A DNA stretch of 51,938 nt from Bacteroidales bacterium UBA4179 (GTDB lineage Bacteria > Bacteroidota > Bacteroidia > Bacteroidales > Dysgonomonadaceae), in the NCBI GenBank assembly GCA_002381125.1, contig DFUT01000018.1:496-52433 (forward strand), in the 5' to 3' direction. How positions within the stretch are numbered: the stretch's first letter is position 1; the number at the start of each line of letters is the position of its first letter. Made by a program: the position numbers and the translations under genes. Shown here in pieces: positions 24,646 through 33,502 of this stretch. Below the pieces are notes generated by a model. That model did no database searches and had not been told where the DNA came from. It saw only the letters and a program-made list of their open reading frames with translations.

Positions 24646-27600
24646 TTACTTTTCCATTGCCGTAAGGATACCGTCGACCAATTCGTTTCGTTTATCTTGT
24701 CGTTTTACCGATTCGAGAGGGAATCCTAAGATGCAGGTGCTGTATTTTTTGCCTTTATACACGATTCCCGCACTCAAATTGTTTTCCGAATATCGAAAAA
24801 CGGTAAATGCATTTTCATCTGCCGGTTCAATGGCGTCCGGATTTTCAACGACATATGATTCGCTGTTCAACTCGTTGAAATATTCATAATTCCCTTCAAT
24901 TGACGGGAAAGGTGAAGCAACTGCCTTAATGCGTCCCGTAACGGCACCATAGTTGTTGCGCCATTGATATTTCAAGGTGTTTTGAGCCCACGTGCGATCG
25001 GCTTTGTCGGCATAAGGGTTATCCCATAAATCGGTACCCACGAAAGCACCACTTACCAGTATATTCCCTCCGTTTTGACAATAATCGGCAATCTGTTTTT
25101 GTTGCGTTTTGGAAAATGTTTTGAATTTAGGCGGCATGGCACCGCGTGCCACACTCCATTCGCGCTGTTTGCCCAATATCCAATCCACCATTTTATAATC
25201 GGAAAGATGAACCGATCCGTTTTCCACGGCGCTTGCCGCACATGAAACAAACGATTGTCCTGCTGCGGCAAATGCCTGCCCGTGAAGGAATGGATAATCG
25301 AATGTATTTCCTGCGATTTCCGTGGTCTCATAATTGGCGTCGCTATCGCCGAATCCTGCCGCATCGTCGTCCATCCAGGGGATGGCACGTCGATATTCGT
25401 GCATGTGTCCAATAAATTGATGTTCCGAAAGATAGGGCACCCCGTTATCTATGCGACCTACAAATCCGGCAATGCTATCGCGTGTCGTGAAACTAAAGGG
25501 TCCGGAAATTCGTGTGAATCCGTTTACGATGAGGGTTATGCCTTTTTCGTCGGATTTGCGGCAAACCGACATAATTTCCGAAGGAAAACTTTCGCCTCCA
25601 TCATTTACGGCGGTAATTTTGAAGCTGTATATTTTATCTTTTTCGATCTTGATTTTGCAGTCGTTTTGCGTAACCGGCATGCCATTGTCGAATCCGCCAT
25701 CATCGATACGGGTATAAACAATGTATTTCGTGGGCATTGCCGAGGGTTCTGCCGGATCGGGTGTTGGTTGCCATTTCAACTCTACCTCGGTATCGCCGCT
25801 AAATATTGCACTGAAATCTTTTACAGGCAAGGGTTGTACCACGTAAGCGCGGTTGTATTGCGAAGCCACGAATTTGAGCATGCCTTTGTAAATGGCACGA
25901 CTGACGGTAAACCGAAAAGCCGGGTCGAGTCCATAACGCATATCGGCAAAGTTTTGATGAGAAAGCAACTCCAGGAGCATGGTCGGAACATTGGGTACAC
26001 GTGCTTCGTGATATGAGCGGTTCCACATATGGCGACGTGTCCAATCCGGCTCAAATTCGCGGCGAATATCGCTTACGATTTCTTCCATAATAAGTTCCGT
26101 GAGATCGCGCGAAGCCCAGCGGGAACGTCCGTTTTCAAATTTTTCGTTATTGTAGTGCGTCATGTAAATTCCCAATGTTCCCACGATGGTATCGCCCCAA
26201 AGCGTTCCCGCATCGCTGTGGAATGCAAAAGCCAAGTCGATAGGAATATGCAGTCCGTCGGCTTTGGGAAGTACGGAAGAACCTCCGGCCAGATAATTTA
26301 CCCAATGGCCGCGACATTGATAATCGTCGGTATAATCGTTTTTGCTTTCGCTCCGGTTGTAAATACTGTCCGGTAGCCCTGCCCATTGCAGCCAATAACG
26401 TGCACCTTCGGCATAGCGGGGATATCCGCTGATTTCGGGTGTGAATTGAATTTTGGGTAGGGTTATTTCTTGAGCAACGATATTCTCGGAGCTTTTGACA
26501 TTATCTTTTTCATAACCTTCGGGATGAGGCAATCGGGCAATGTTTCCCATGCCTCCGCCAATTTTCACGGCATCGGCGGTAACGATACGTCCGGCATGTT
26601 TGCTGCGATTGCTGAGGGTAATTTTATGATCCGAGCCTTTGTCGAATGTAAAGTAACCCAGAAAAATCCATGTACCCCCACCCATTTGTTGATTTACGAG
26701 AAAATCTGTGCGACCTCCCGCATGATAAACCGAATATAGCGCATCGTCCGTACTGTTTTTCACGGTTTGATAGGAGACATAAACGCCATACGTGCCCTTT
26801 TCGGGAATATCGGGTGTCCATACGGCAAGGCTTTCGTTTCCCCGTGAGATGGTTTTTACCTTTCGTGCCGATCCCATCTTAAAAGGATTTTCTCCATCGA
26901 GATACTGTGTTTTGGAATTGGCAAAACCTGCAGAATCGGCAGGCAACCAATGTTGTTTCCCATTGGTTTCGGTATAAAGGGAATTTGGCGAACTTCCGTT
27001 GTTGTCGACGATTATTTCGTGCGTGTTGTAGTCGCGTTCGCGTGGAAGCAGCACATTTGCCCCTGCATTTTCCAACATTGGAACAAGAAAAGGCACCACG
27101 TAGCTTTGCGTATAGAGATCCTCTACCGTTTGAAAAATGCGGGCACGCTGCCATTCCCACCGACCGAGTTTTTGTTCGTAATAATAACCGTGACTATGCC
27201 ATAAAGCAATATGATTGTTTGTCAATCCTTTATCGAAAGTTTTTACTGGTGCCGACAGCTTGGTTGTCAGGGGTGTTTTTATGCGGTGGGTAATGATTCG
27301 ATCTTTATTTTTTGGGATGTTCTTGCGATAGATGTTGGGCACCAGTTCGCTGATTTCCTGCCCGTCGGAGAATACGTTTAGCCGGTAATGTTGTTGTTCT
27401 TGCGGCAGGTAAAATCGAATGCTGTCGTAAATGAGGCTAACGGTATTTTCGCGCATCGGCAAGAAGGAAAGCGATAGGTTGGTATACAATTCGATTGTTT
27501 TTTTGCGGGTATTCGTCGCTATGCTGTCTACCGTCACTCTGCCGGGTCTCAGCAAGGTTTCTTTATAAATATTGGAAAGACACGAATTCAGGTTTTTCTT

Positions 27601-27699
27601 CAGTTGTTCATTGGCAATTTCTTGTGAAAAAACGGGAGATAAAATCATCGACACGGCAAGAAAAAAAAAGGCACGTCTTTTTGTCATGGGAGAGTTCAT
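24646..27699 (-). CDS. Large secreted N-acetylmuramoyl-L-alanine-amidase-like protein with golvesin/XLY-type and FN3 domains
   Basis: A 1017-residue exported protein with a signal peptide (about residues 6-25). An amidase_3-like catalytic region is split around an inserted domain: the first part has LWHSHGYYYE and ENAGANVLLPRERD (about 165-230), the later part has FAFHSDAG and LLELLSHQNFADMRYG (about 490-600). Between them lies a golvesin/xanthan-lyase-type beta domain (about 260-390, GTYGVYVSYQTV). A fibronectin type III domain follows (about 630-720), then a C-terminal domain of unknown type. Such proteins are often misnamed xanthan lyase; peptidoglycan amidase activity is the better guess. 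Start ATG 27699 overlaps the folA stop in ATGA, so translation is coupled to the reductase. Confidence 0.78.
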   Translation of the reverse strand: MNSPMTKRRAFFFLAVSMILSPVFSQEIANEQLKKNLNSCLSNIYKETLLRPGRVTVDSIATNTRKKTIELYTNLSLSFLPMRENTVSLIYDSIRFYLPQEQQHYRLNVFSDGQEISELVPNIYRKNIPKNKDRIITHRIKTPLTTKLSAPVKTFDKGLTNNHIALWHSHGYYYEQKLGRWEWQRARIFQTVEDLYTQSYVVPFLVPMLENAGANVLLPRERDYNTHEIIVDNNGSSPNSLYTETNGKQHWLPADSAGFANSKTQYLDGENPFKMGSARKVKTISRGNESLAVWTPDIPEKGTYGVYVSYQTVKNSTDDALYSVYHAGGRTDFLVNQQMGGGTWIFLGYFTFDKGSDHKITLSNRSKHAGRIVTADAVKIGGGMGNIARLPHPEGYEKDNVKSSENIVAQEITLPKIQFTPEISGYPRYAEGARYWLQWAGLPDSIYNRSESKNDYTDDYQCRGHWVNYLAGGSSVLPKADGLHIPIDLAFAFHSDAGTLWGDTIVGTLGIYMTHYNNEKFENGRSRWASRDLTELIMEEIVSDIRREFEPDWTRRHMWNRSYHEARVPNVPTMLLELLSHQNFADMRYGLDPAFRFTVSRAIYKGMLKFVASQYNRAYVVQPLPVKDFSAIFSGDTEVELKWQPTPDPAEPSAMPTKYIVYTRIDDGGFDNGMPVTQNDCKIKIEKDKIYSFKITAVNDGGESFPSEIMSVCRKSDEKGITLIVNGFTRISGPFSFTTRDSIAGFVGRIDNGVPYLSEHQFIGHMHEYRRAIPWMDDDAAGFGDSDANYETTEIAGNTFDYPFLHGQAFAAAGQSFVSCAASAVENGSVHLSDYKMVDWILGKQREWSVARGAMPPKFKTFSKTQQKQIADYCQNGGNILVSGAFVGTDLWDNPYADKADRTWAQNTLKYQWRNNYGAVTGRIKAVASPFPSIEGNYEYFNELNSESYVVENPDAIEPADENAFTVFRYSENNLSAGIVYKGKKYSTCILGFPLESVKRQDKRNELVDGILTAMEK

Positions 27700-28247
27700 T
27701 TTGTTTGTTTTTTTCGGATATAGGTAAAAAAAGTATAGTCGAAAGGATGTCTGTCGTCGGCATCCTGTTGTTTTTCCTCAACGAGCGTCCATTCGTTTGG
27801 GTCGATGGCCGGGAAAAAAGTATCGGCATCGGGAAAAGCATGGTGGATACGTGTGAGGTGTAATGTATCTGCTTTATCGATAATCAGCTTGTAAATTTGC
27901 TCTCCGCCGATAAAAAAAACTTTATCTTCGTTTTCGCAATGCTTCCACACCTCGTCGAGAGAATGGCACACGATGCAATCGTTGAATTTGGCATCCTTTT
28001 GTGAGGTCATGACAATATTTTTTCGGTTGGGCAATGCCCCTTTGGGCAACGATTCAAAGGTTTTCCGTCCCATCACCACCGTGTGATGTTCGGTGATTTG
28101 TTTGAAATGTTTCAGATCATTGGGTAGATGGCAAAGCAAATTGCCTTTTTTGCCGATGGCGTTATTTTCATCCGCGGCAACGATCATGGCGATTTCGCCG
28201 GAGAATTCATTTCCCTTGGAGCTATTCGTTTGGTGCATTCTTTGCAT
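27696..28247 (-). CDS. folA: Dihydrofolate reductase
   Basis: A 183-residue DHFR that reduces dihydrofolate to tetrahydrofolate with NADPH. Hallmarks are AMIVAADENNAIGKKGNLLCHLPNDL, given here as its pieces IVAADENNAIG and CHLPNDLKHFK, with the catalytic acid Asp of LPND. VVMGRKTFESLP and VFFIGGEQIYK complete the cofactor site. The usual tryptophan before HLP is replaced by cysteine (LLCHLP). Starts at 28247 and 28238 are both possible; a shorter start would cut the first beta strand. It lies 109 bp downstream of thyA on the same strand, the usual pairing because thymidylate synthase produces dihydrofolate. Its stop overlaps the amidase-like start. Confidence 0.93.
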   Translation of the reverse strand: MQRMHQTNSSKGNEFSGEIAMIVAADENNAIGKKGNLLCHLPNDLKHFKQITEHHTVVMGRKTFESLPKGALPNRKNIVMTSQKDAKFNDCIVCHSLDEVWKHCENEDKVFFIGGEQIYKLIIDKADTLHLTRIHHAFPDADTFFPAIDPNEWTLVEEKQQDADDRHPFDYTFFTYIRKKQTK

Positions 28248-28356
28248 TTTTTTAATAAGCGATCAATTTTTTACAATACCAATTCCCGACCGGTTGAACC
28301 CTTTTATCGAAAGGCGTTGGTCCTTCGGATTTTATGAATCGACAATTGCAATCGAA

Positions 28357-29151
28357 TTAAACCGAAACTTCCCCTTTGATGTGAGGATAGGGATTATAGT
28401 CCACGAGTTCGAAGTCTTCGTATTGAAAATCGAAAATATCTTTCACATCGGGATTGATGATCATTTTGGGCAGGGGGCGGGGCTCACGCGTAAGCTGCAG
28501 TTTCACTTGTTCCAGATGATTCAGATAAATGTGGGCATCGCCCATCGTGTGAACAAAATCTCCTTCCTGCAAACCCGTTACTTGCGCCATCATTTTCAAC
28601 AGCAAGGCGTAAGAGGCAATGTTGAATGGGACGCCCAGAAAAATATCGGCGCTGCGTTGGTAAAGTTGCAGGCTCAATTTGCCGTCGGCAACATAAAACT
28701 GAAAGAGCATATGACAGGGCGGAAGGTTCATGTTGGGCAAATCGGCCACGTTCCACGAGCTAACGATAATTCGCCGCGAATTGGGATGATGTTTGATCAT
28801 ATCCACCGCTTCCGCAATTTGGTCTACGTGTCTGCCATCGTAATCGGGCCACGAGCGCCATTGATACCCGTAAATATGTCCGAGATCGCCATTCTTGTCG
28901 GCCCATTCGTTCCAAATGCGCACGCCATGTTCCTGTAAATATTTTACGTTTGTGTCGCCTTTCAAAAACCAAAGAAGCTCGTAAATTATGGATTTCAAGT
29001 GCAGCTTTTTGGTGGTAAGGAGGGGAAATCCATCACTCATTTTGTAACGACTTTGATGGCCGAAAATGCTAATGGTTCCGGTCCCGGTGCGGTCTTCTTT
29101 TTTTACTCCTTCATCGAGTACACGTTGAAGTAATTCCAAATATTGTTTCAT
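28357..29151 (-). CDS. thyA: Thymidylate synthase
   Basis: A 264-residue ThyA, the same length as the E. coli enzyme. It methylates dUMP to dTMP with methylene-tetrahydrofolate. The catalytic cysteine is Cys146 in LPPCHML, and DRTGTGT (20-26), RRIIVSSWN and QRSADIFLGVPFN are all intact. It is cytoplasmic. It is upstream of folA on the minus strand, making a dTMP/folate pair, and 206 bp downstream of folC. The gap contains direct and inverted GGTATTCC elements (29207-29254). Confidence 0.97.
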   Translation of the reverse strand: MKQYLELLQRVLDEGVKKEDRTGTGTISIFGHQSRYKMSDGFPLLTTKKLHLKSIIYELLWFLKGDTNVKYLQEHGVRIWNEWADKNGDLGHIYGYQWRSWPDYDGRHVDQIAEAVDMIKHHPNSRRIIVSSWNVADLPNMNLPPCHMLFQFYVADGKLSLQLYQRSADIFLGVPFNIASYALLLKMMAQVTGLQEGDFVHTMGDAHIYLNHLEQVKLQLTREPRPLPKMIINPDVKDIFDFQYEDFELVDYNPYPHIKGEVSV

Positions 29152-29206
29152 TATGCCTTTTATAAAGTAGTTGCCAATAGGTTATCGAAAAATGTTTTTG
29201 CTCATC

Positions 29207-29254
29207 GGTATTCCTTCGGTATTCCTGTAGTCGGAATGACGATTCGGGAATACC
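29207..29254. repeat. GGTATTCC direct and inverted repeats between folC and thyA
   Basis: GGTATTCC occurs at 29207-29214 and 29219-29226, and its complement GGAATACC at 29247-29254. Either left copy can pair with the right copy, giving two mutually exclusive hairpins in the folC-thyA spacer on the minus strand. There is no U-tract on the minus-strand exit side, so a standard terminator is not supported. Confidence 0.4.
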
Positions 29255-29357
29255 TGCAGGGCAAATTTACAGGATAATTTTCAATTTATCTATCGCTTGG
29301 TGAAAAAAATACGTCCGAAATCGATATGTCGGTATAACAGGACAAGCCGACAAACTC

Positions 29358-30653
29358 CTATAAAGGGTTCACAAAAAGAGGGAGTGCATCCGCCACTACA
29401 AAGGAACTTCCCCCGATAAAAATAAAATCGTTTTCGGTTGCCTTTTCCCTTGCTGCGCGCACCGCTTCGGACACGCTGTCGAAAGTAGTGCCCCATAATT
29501 GGTATTTTTCCGCTTCTTGGGCCAGTGTTTTTTCGTTAAGTGCACGTTCAATCGAAGGTTTTGTAAAATAATAGTCGGCATTTTTGGGCAACAGCGGCAA
29601 TATAGCCTGCAGATCTTTGTCTTTTACCACGCCGAAGACGATATGCAGGCGATCGTATTTTTCCGATTCCAATTGGTTGCCGATATATCGGATTCCGTGT
29701 GCATTATGCGCTGTATCGCATACGATTGTCGGTTTTTCCTGCACTTTTTGCCACCGTCCCATTAGGCCGGTCAATTCCACTACATGCGCAAAACCGTCGT
29801 AAACAGCGTCTTTGGGAATACGATATCCCAATTTTTTAAGCTCTTCAATGGCAGTCAATACGGTTTTGGCATTTTTTTCCTGCACAAATCCACCCAATTC
29901 GTCGACGAGGTCGGGATATGCTTCGCATTGAAAAGTCCATCCCGACGGGGTTTTTTGCGAATTGAAATCGCCGAGGCGATTTTCGGCAAAGACGATGGGA
30001 GCATGTTGTGAAGCAGCTTTTTCTACAAAAACCCGACGAACCTCCTTGTCTTCGATTTCTCCAATCACTACCGGCGTGTACGGTTTGATGATGCCGGCCT
30101 TTTCGCCGGCTATTTTGGAAAGGGTATTCCCCAGATATTGCGTATGTTCGAGACCGATGTTGGTAATGACGGCTAAATCGGGCGAGATAATGTTGGTGCT
30201 ATCCAGCCTTCCTCCCAGGCCGACTTCGATTACCGCAACATCGACCTTCTGTTCGGCAAAATACAGGAAAGCCATTTCCATCGTCAATTCAAAAAAGGAA
30301 GGATGAATGGGCTCAAATGCCTCCCTGTATTTCGCCACAAAATCAACCACATAAGGTTTATCGATCATTTTTCCGTTCACGCGGATACGTTCGCGAAAGT
30401 CAACCAGGTGTGGCGAGGTGTATAACCCCACTTTATAACCCGCCTGTTGCAGGATGGCGGCAAGCAAGTGCGAGGTCGACCCTTTGCCATTGGTGCCACC
30501 TATGTGAATGGTTTTGTATTTTCGATGCGGATGATCGAAATAAGCATCAAGGGCAAGACTGTTGTCCAGCCCTTCTTTGTAGGCTGCATGACCGATGCGT
30601 TGATATTCGGGCAGTTGACGATAGAGATATTGCAGCGTTTCCTCGTAATTCAT
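29358..30653 (-). CDS. folC: Folylpolyglutamate synthase / dihydrofolate synthase
   Basis: A 431-residue Mur-ligase-fold enzyme. The P-loop GGTNGKGST (residues 52-60), SPHLVDFRERIRVNG and EVGLGGRLDSTN are all diagnostic of FolC. It adds glutamate to dihydropteroate and to reduced folates. The ATG at 30653 shares its A with the TGA stop of the peptidase gene upstream (TGATG), and it starts with the usual NYEETLQYL; an in-frame ATG at 30662 is the alternative. Translational coupling to the M49 peptidase is therefore likely. Together with thyA, folA and folE in this window it makes up much of folate and one-carbon metabolism. Confidence 0.94.
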   Translation of the reverse strand: MNYEETLQYLYRQLPEYQRIGHAAYKEGLDNSLALDAYFDHPHRKYKTIHIGGTNGKGSTSHLLAAILQQAGYKVGLYTSPHLVDFRERIRVNGKMIDKPYVVDFVAKYREAFEPIHPSFFELTMEMAFLYFAEQKVDVAVIEVGLGGRLDSTNIISPDLAVITNIGLEHTQYLGNTLSKIAGEKAGIIKPYTPVVIGEIEDKEVRRVFVEKAASQHAPIVFAENRLGDFNSQKTPSGWTFQCEAYPDLVDELGGFVQEKNAKTVLTAIEELKKLGYRIPKDAVYDGFAHVVELTGLMGRWQKVQEKPTIVCDTAHNAHGIRYIGNQLESEKYDRLHIVFGVVKDKDLQAILPLLPKNADYYFTKPSIERALNEKTLAQEAEKYQLWGTTFDSVSEAVRAAREKATENDFIFIGGSSFVVADALPLFVNPL

Positions 30654-32725
30654 CAGTTCCATAACGGCAATACCGAATATTCTTTCGAATAGCGCAGGTT
30701 CTGCTCCACATAATTTTCGTCGTACGAAACGGTGACATCCGTTACTTTCCCGTTTTTATCGGTAACGAGTTTGTAGACCGGATTTACAAAACCTTTGTAT
30801 GGAGCAAGATTCAATGCTTCATAGCGGGCAAGTACCTCTTTGTGGAGAGCAGGGTCCACTTTCACGGCATACGTTTCCACCATTTTCTTTGCTGCATGAT
30901 AATCGCCGGTCGATTTGATGCGCTGAATTTCCGACAACAATTGACCGAATCGCTCACGAATTTTCCCATAATCGTTGACCACCACGAAGGTTTTTCCGTC
31001 GCGTTGTTTCATCTCTACGGCCTTGTCGGCTTTACTTTGCTCATACACATAACGTGCAATGAGCTGGCGGTTGCGCATGTGCGCCTCTTCGATGTTTTTC
31101 CCCGGCTGTATGCGGGTGAGCTGTGTCATCAGACCGTTCATCAAGTAACTGTAATACTGGGCTTTATAGGCAGTAGAGTCGGGCAGGAGGCCCAATTCGA
31201 TCATTTTGGGATCGGCAAGGTAATACAAACCGAACAAGTCGGCTCGTGCTTCTTCAATGGTCGACTCATACTCTTTGAGTGCGCCATCGTGAACACCCGG
31301 CAGCATTTTCCCCGAGCCGTGTCCGAGGCATTCGTGCAAATCGGTGTGTAGGTTATTGGTGAGCGAACCGTATTTTTTGGCGCGCTCAATTTCTTCTTCG
31401 CTCCACATGAACTCTTCGTTGAAACCGTTTCCCTCGGCCGCTTTGTCGTAGGCATCCGTAATGTTTTCGATGGTTACCGACTTTGAGCCGTAGTCGCGCC
31501 GTATCCAATTGGAGTTGGGCAGATTGATTCCGATGGGGGTTGCGGGATAGCAATCGCCTCCCAGCATGGCTGCCGTGATCACTTTGGCTGATACCCCTTT
31601 AACCTTTTCTTTTTTAAATTGGGGGTCGACGGGTGAGTTGTCCTCAAACCATTGTGCGTTGGCACTGATGATTTCGGTGCGTTTGGTAGCTTCTTCGTCC
31701 TTGAAATTGACGATGGATTCCCATGTCCCCTTCATTCCCAGCGGATCGGTATACGTTTCGATGAAACCGTTCACGAAGTCCACCCGCGAATTCACGTCTT
31801 GCACCCACTTGATGGAATATTCGTCGAATTTTTTTAAGTCGCCCGTTCGGTAGTATTCGATCAACGTATTGATTACTTCTTTCTGTTGCTCGTTTTCCGC
31901 AACGTCGGCAGCTTTTTCCAGCCAACCCACGATACGTTCGATGGCTTTACCGTAAAGTCCGCCTATCTTATACACTTCTTCGGTAACTTTTCCGTCTTTC
32001 ATTACCACTTTGCTGTTCAATCCATAGGATACAGGCGTGCTGTCGTTGGGATCTTTCATGGCGTTATAGAAATCTTCCACCTGTTTTTGGGTGACCCCTT
32101 CGTAAAAGTTCACTGCGGAGGTTTTTACCAGATCTACTCCCGGTTGTTGGTTTACCCGTTTGGGCATAACGTCGGGATCGAACATGACGGGAAGAATCGT
32201 ACTCAACAGCTCATCGGCAGTTGTACCGTCGCGGAAAGGCATCCGTTCGGGATCGACCGATTTCACTACCGATACAAAATATTCCTTCGAGAATTTCGGC
32301 ATGATTTTGTCTTCGGAATAATGATGATGAATGCCGTTGGCCATCCATATCTGTTTGAGATAGGTCTCCAGATTTTTCCAATCTTCGGTCGATTTGTCTC
32401 CCATATAATTTTCATACACCCCTTCCAACACACGACGTATGGCCAGGTTGTATTTGTTGTGTTGGTCGTAAAGAATGTCGCGTCCTTCCAGAGCAGCTTG
32501 CGAAAGATAGTAAATCAGCTCTTTCTGCTGCAACGATAGGGCATTGAATCCCGGCACCGGATAGCGCAATATTTCGATGTCGGCAAAACGATCGACTTTA
32601 TATTGAAAAGTGGAATCGATACCGTCATCGGCAGTCGACGTTTTTTCGGCATTCGTTTTCCGGCCGGTATTGCATGCCGTCGGAAGAATCAAGGATATCA
32701 GCATAATAATAACGATTTTTTTCAT
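30653..32725 (-). CDS. Dipeptidyl-peptidase III lipoprotein (family M49)
   Basis: A 690-residue zinc dipeptidyl aminopeptidase. The M49 zinc motif is HECLGH at residues 464-469, the variant with five-residue spacing seen in Bacteroides thetaiotaomicron DPP III, and the third ligand is in EEARAD (491-496). The N-terminus is a lipoprotein signal with lipobox LPTAC, lipidated at Cys18, so the enzyme is anchored in the envelope rather than cytosolic as in eukaryotes. ATG 32725 is chosen because it starts this signal; the frame stays open upstream. It probably trims peptides in the periplasm. It overlaps folC by one base and has a TAGCTTTG promoter element on the minus strand at 32747-32754. Confidence 0.93.
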   Translation of the reverse strand: MKKIVIIMLISLILPTACNTGRKTNAEKTSTADDGIDSTFQYKVDRFADIEILRYPVPGFNALSLQQKELIYYLSQAALEGRDILYDQHNKYNLAIRRVLEGVYENYMGDKSTEDWKNLETYLKQIWMANGIHHHYSEDKIMPKFSKEYFVSVVKSVDPERMPFRDGTTADELLSTILPVMFDPDVMPKRVNQQPGVDLVKTSAVNFYEGVTQKQVEDFYNAMKDPNDSTPVSYGLNSKVVMKDGKVTEEVYKIGGLYGKAIERIVGWLEKAADVAENEQQKEVINTLIEYYRTGDLKKFDEYSIKWVQDVNSRVDFVNGFIETYTDPLGMKGTWESIVNFKDEEATKRTEIISANAQWFEDNSPVDPQFKKEKVKGVSAKVITAAMLGGDCYPATPIGINLPNSNWIRRDYGSKSVTIENITDAYDKAAEGNGFNEEFMWSEEEIERAKKYGSLTNNLHTDLHECLGHGSGKMLPGVHDGALKEYESTIEEARADLFGLYYLADPKMIELGLLPDSTAYKAQYYSYLMNGLMTQLTRIQPGKNIEEAHMRNRQLIARYVYEQSKADKAVEMKQRDGKTFVVVNDYGKIRERFGQLLSEIQRIKSTGDYHAAKKMVETYAVKVDPALHKEVLARYEALNLAPYKGFVNPVYKLVTDKNGKVTDVTVSYDENYVEQNLRYSKEYSVLPLWN

Positions 32726-32746
32726 TTTTATTCGGTTTTTATTGTG

Positions 32747-32754
32747 CAAAGCTA
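32747..32754 (-). promoter_or_regulatory. -7 promoter element for the M49 peptidase gene
   Basis: On the minus strand the bases read TAGCTTTG, matching TAnnTTTG, 22 bp before the ATG at 32725. No good -33 element is seen. Confidence 0.5.
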
Positions 32755-32844
32755 CAAAAACGATTCGAAACATGGTCTCGTTTTTTCTTTTTAAAACAGC
32801 GATCCCCGATAGATAGGGGTGGGGGTTGGCGGAGCAACCCGGGT

Positions 32845-32876
32845 TTTGTAGCTTTTGTTTTTTTTCTCTACCTTTG
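32845..32876 (+). promoter_or_regulatory. Consensus Bacteroidota promoter for the DUF1599 run
   Basis: TTTG at 32845-32848, a 20-bp spacer and TACCTTTG at 32869-32876 match the consensus fully. Transcription should start near 32883, about 35 nt before ATG 32918. Confidence 0.8.
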
Positions 32877-32917
32877 TTTCCTTAATTAATCACAGAAAGA
32901 TTTATACCTCTAATTGA

Positions 32918-33502
32918 ATGGATGTTACAAATAAGCAATTTGACGAAGTCGTTGCAATTTGCAGAGATGTTTTTCAGAAGAAGTTGCAGGATTATGGCGC
33001 ATCGTGGCGGATTTTACGCCCCGAATCGGTTACGGATCAGATTTTTATAAAAGCAAACCGCATCCGTTCATTGGAAACCAAAAAAGAAAGTCGGGTAGGA
33101 GAAGGTATTTTTTCCGAATTCGTAGGAATCGTGAATTACGGAATCATGGGCCTTATCCAGCTCGAATTGGGTTATTCCGATACGATCGATATCACTGCGG
33201 AGGAAGCATTAAAGCTGTACGACAAATACATTGCCAAAACCAAGGAACTCATGAATGCCAAGAATCACGATTACGACGAGGCATGGCGCCGGATGCGCTT
33301 GAGTTCGTATACCGATTTGATCCTGATGAAAATTTATCGCATCAAGGAAATCGAAAGTCGTCAGGGCAAGACATTGGTATCTGAAGGCATCGATGCCAAT
33401 TACATGGACATTGTGAATTATGCGATTTTCGCTCTCATCAAATTGCATTTCGGCGAAGAAGAAAATGAAACGCAACCATCGTCTCATCAAAATAGCAACT
33501 GA
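32918..33502 (+). CDS. DUF1599 protein with internal duplication
   Basis: A 194-residue soluble protein made of two homologous halves, residues about 10-85 and 105-180. Each contains a DYxxxW(R) box (LQDYGASWR and NHDYDEAWR), then TD-x-I/L-x-x-K-x-x-RI and a closing D/FxxIVNYxIxxLIxL(x)xG. This is the DUF1599 family, found mainly in Bacteroidota. The function is unknown; the nucleotide-pyrophosphatase-like helical look is only an impression. It starts a conserved run (DUF1599, DoxX-like, tpiA, SPOR, folE) with its own strong promoter. Its last 38 bp overlap the start of the DoxX-like gene. Confidence 0.85.
   Translation: MDVTNKQFDEVVAICRDVFQKKLQDYGASWRILRPESVTDQIFIKANRIRSLETKKESRVGEGIFSEFVGIVNYGIMGLIQLELGYSDTIDITAEEALKLYDKYIAKTKELMNAKNHDYDEAWRRMRLSSYTDLILMKIYRIKEIESRQGKTLVSEGIDANYMDIVNYAIFALIKLHFGEEENETQPSSHQNSN

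Noticed and set aside
25255..26016. Plus-strand 253-codon open frame within the amidase-like gene
   Set aside because: It is antisense to clearly conserved domains of the minus-strand protein and has no homology-like motifs.
28093..28938. Plus-strand 281-codon open frame
   Set aside because: Antisense to folA and thyA, whose motifs are unmistakable.
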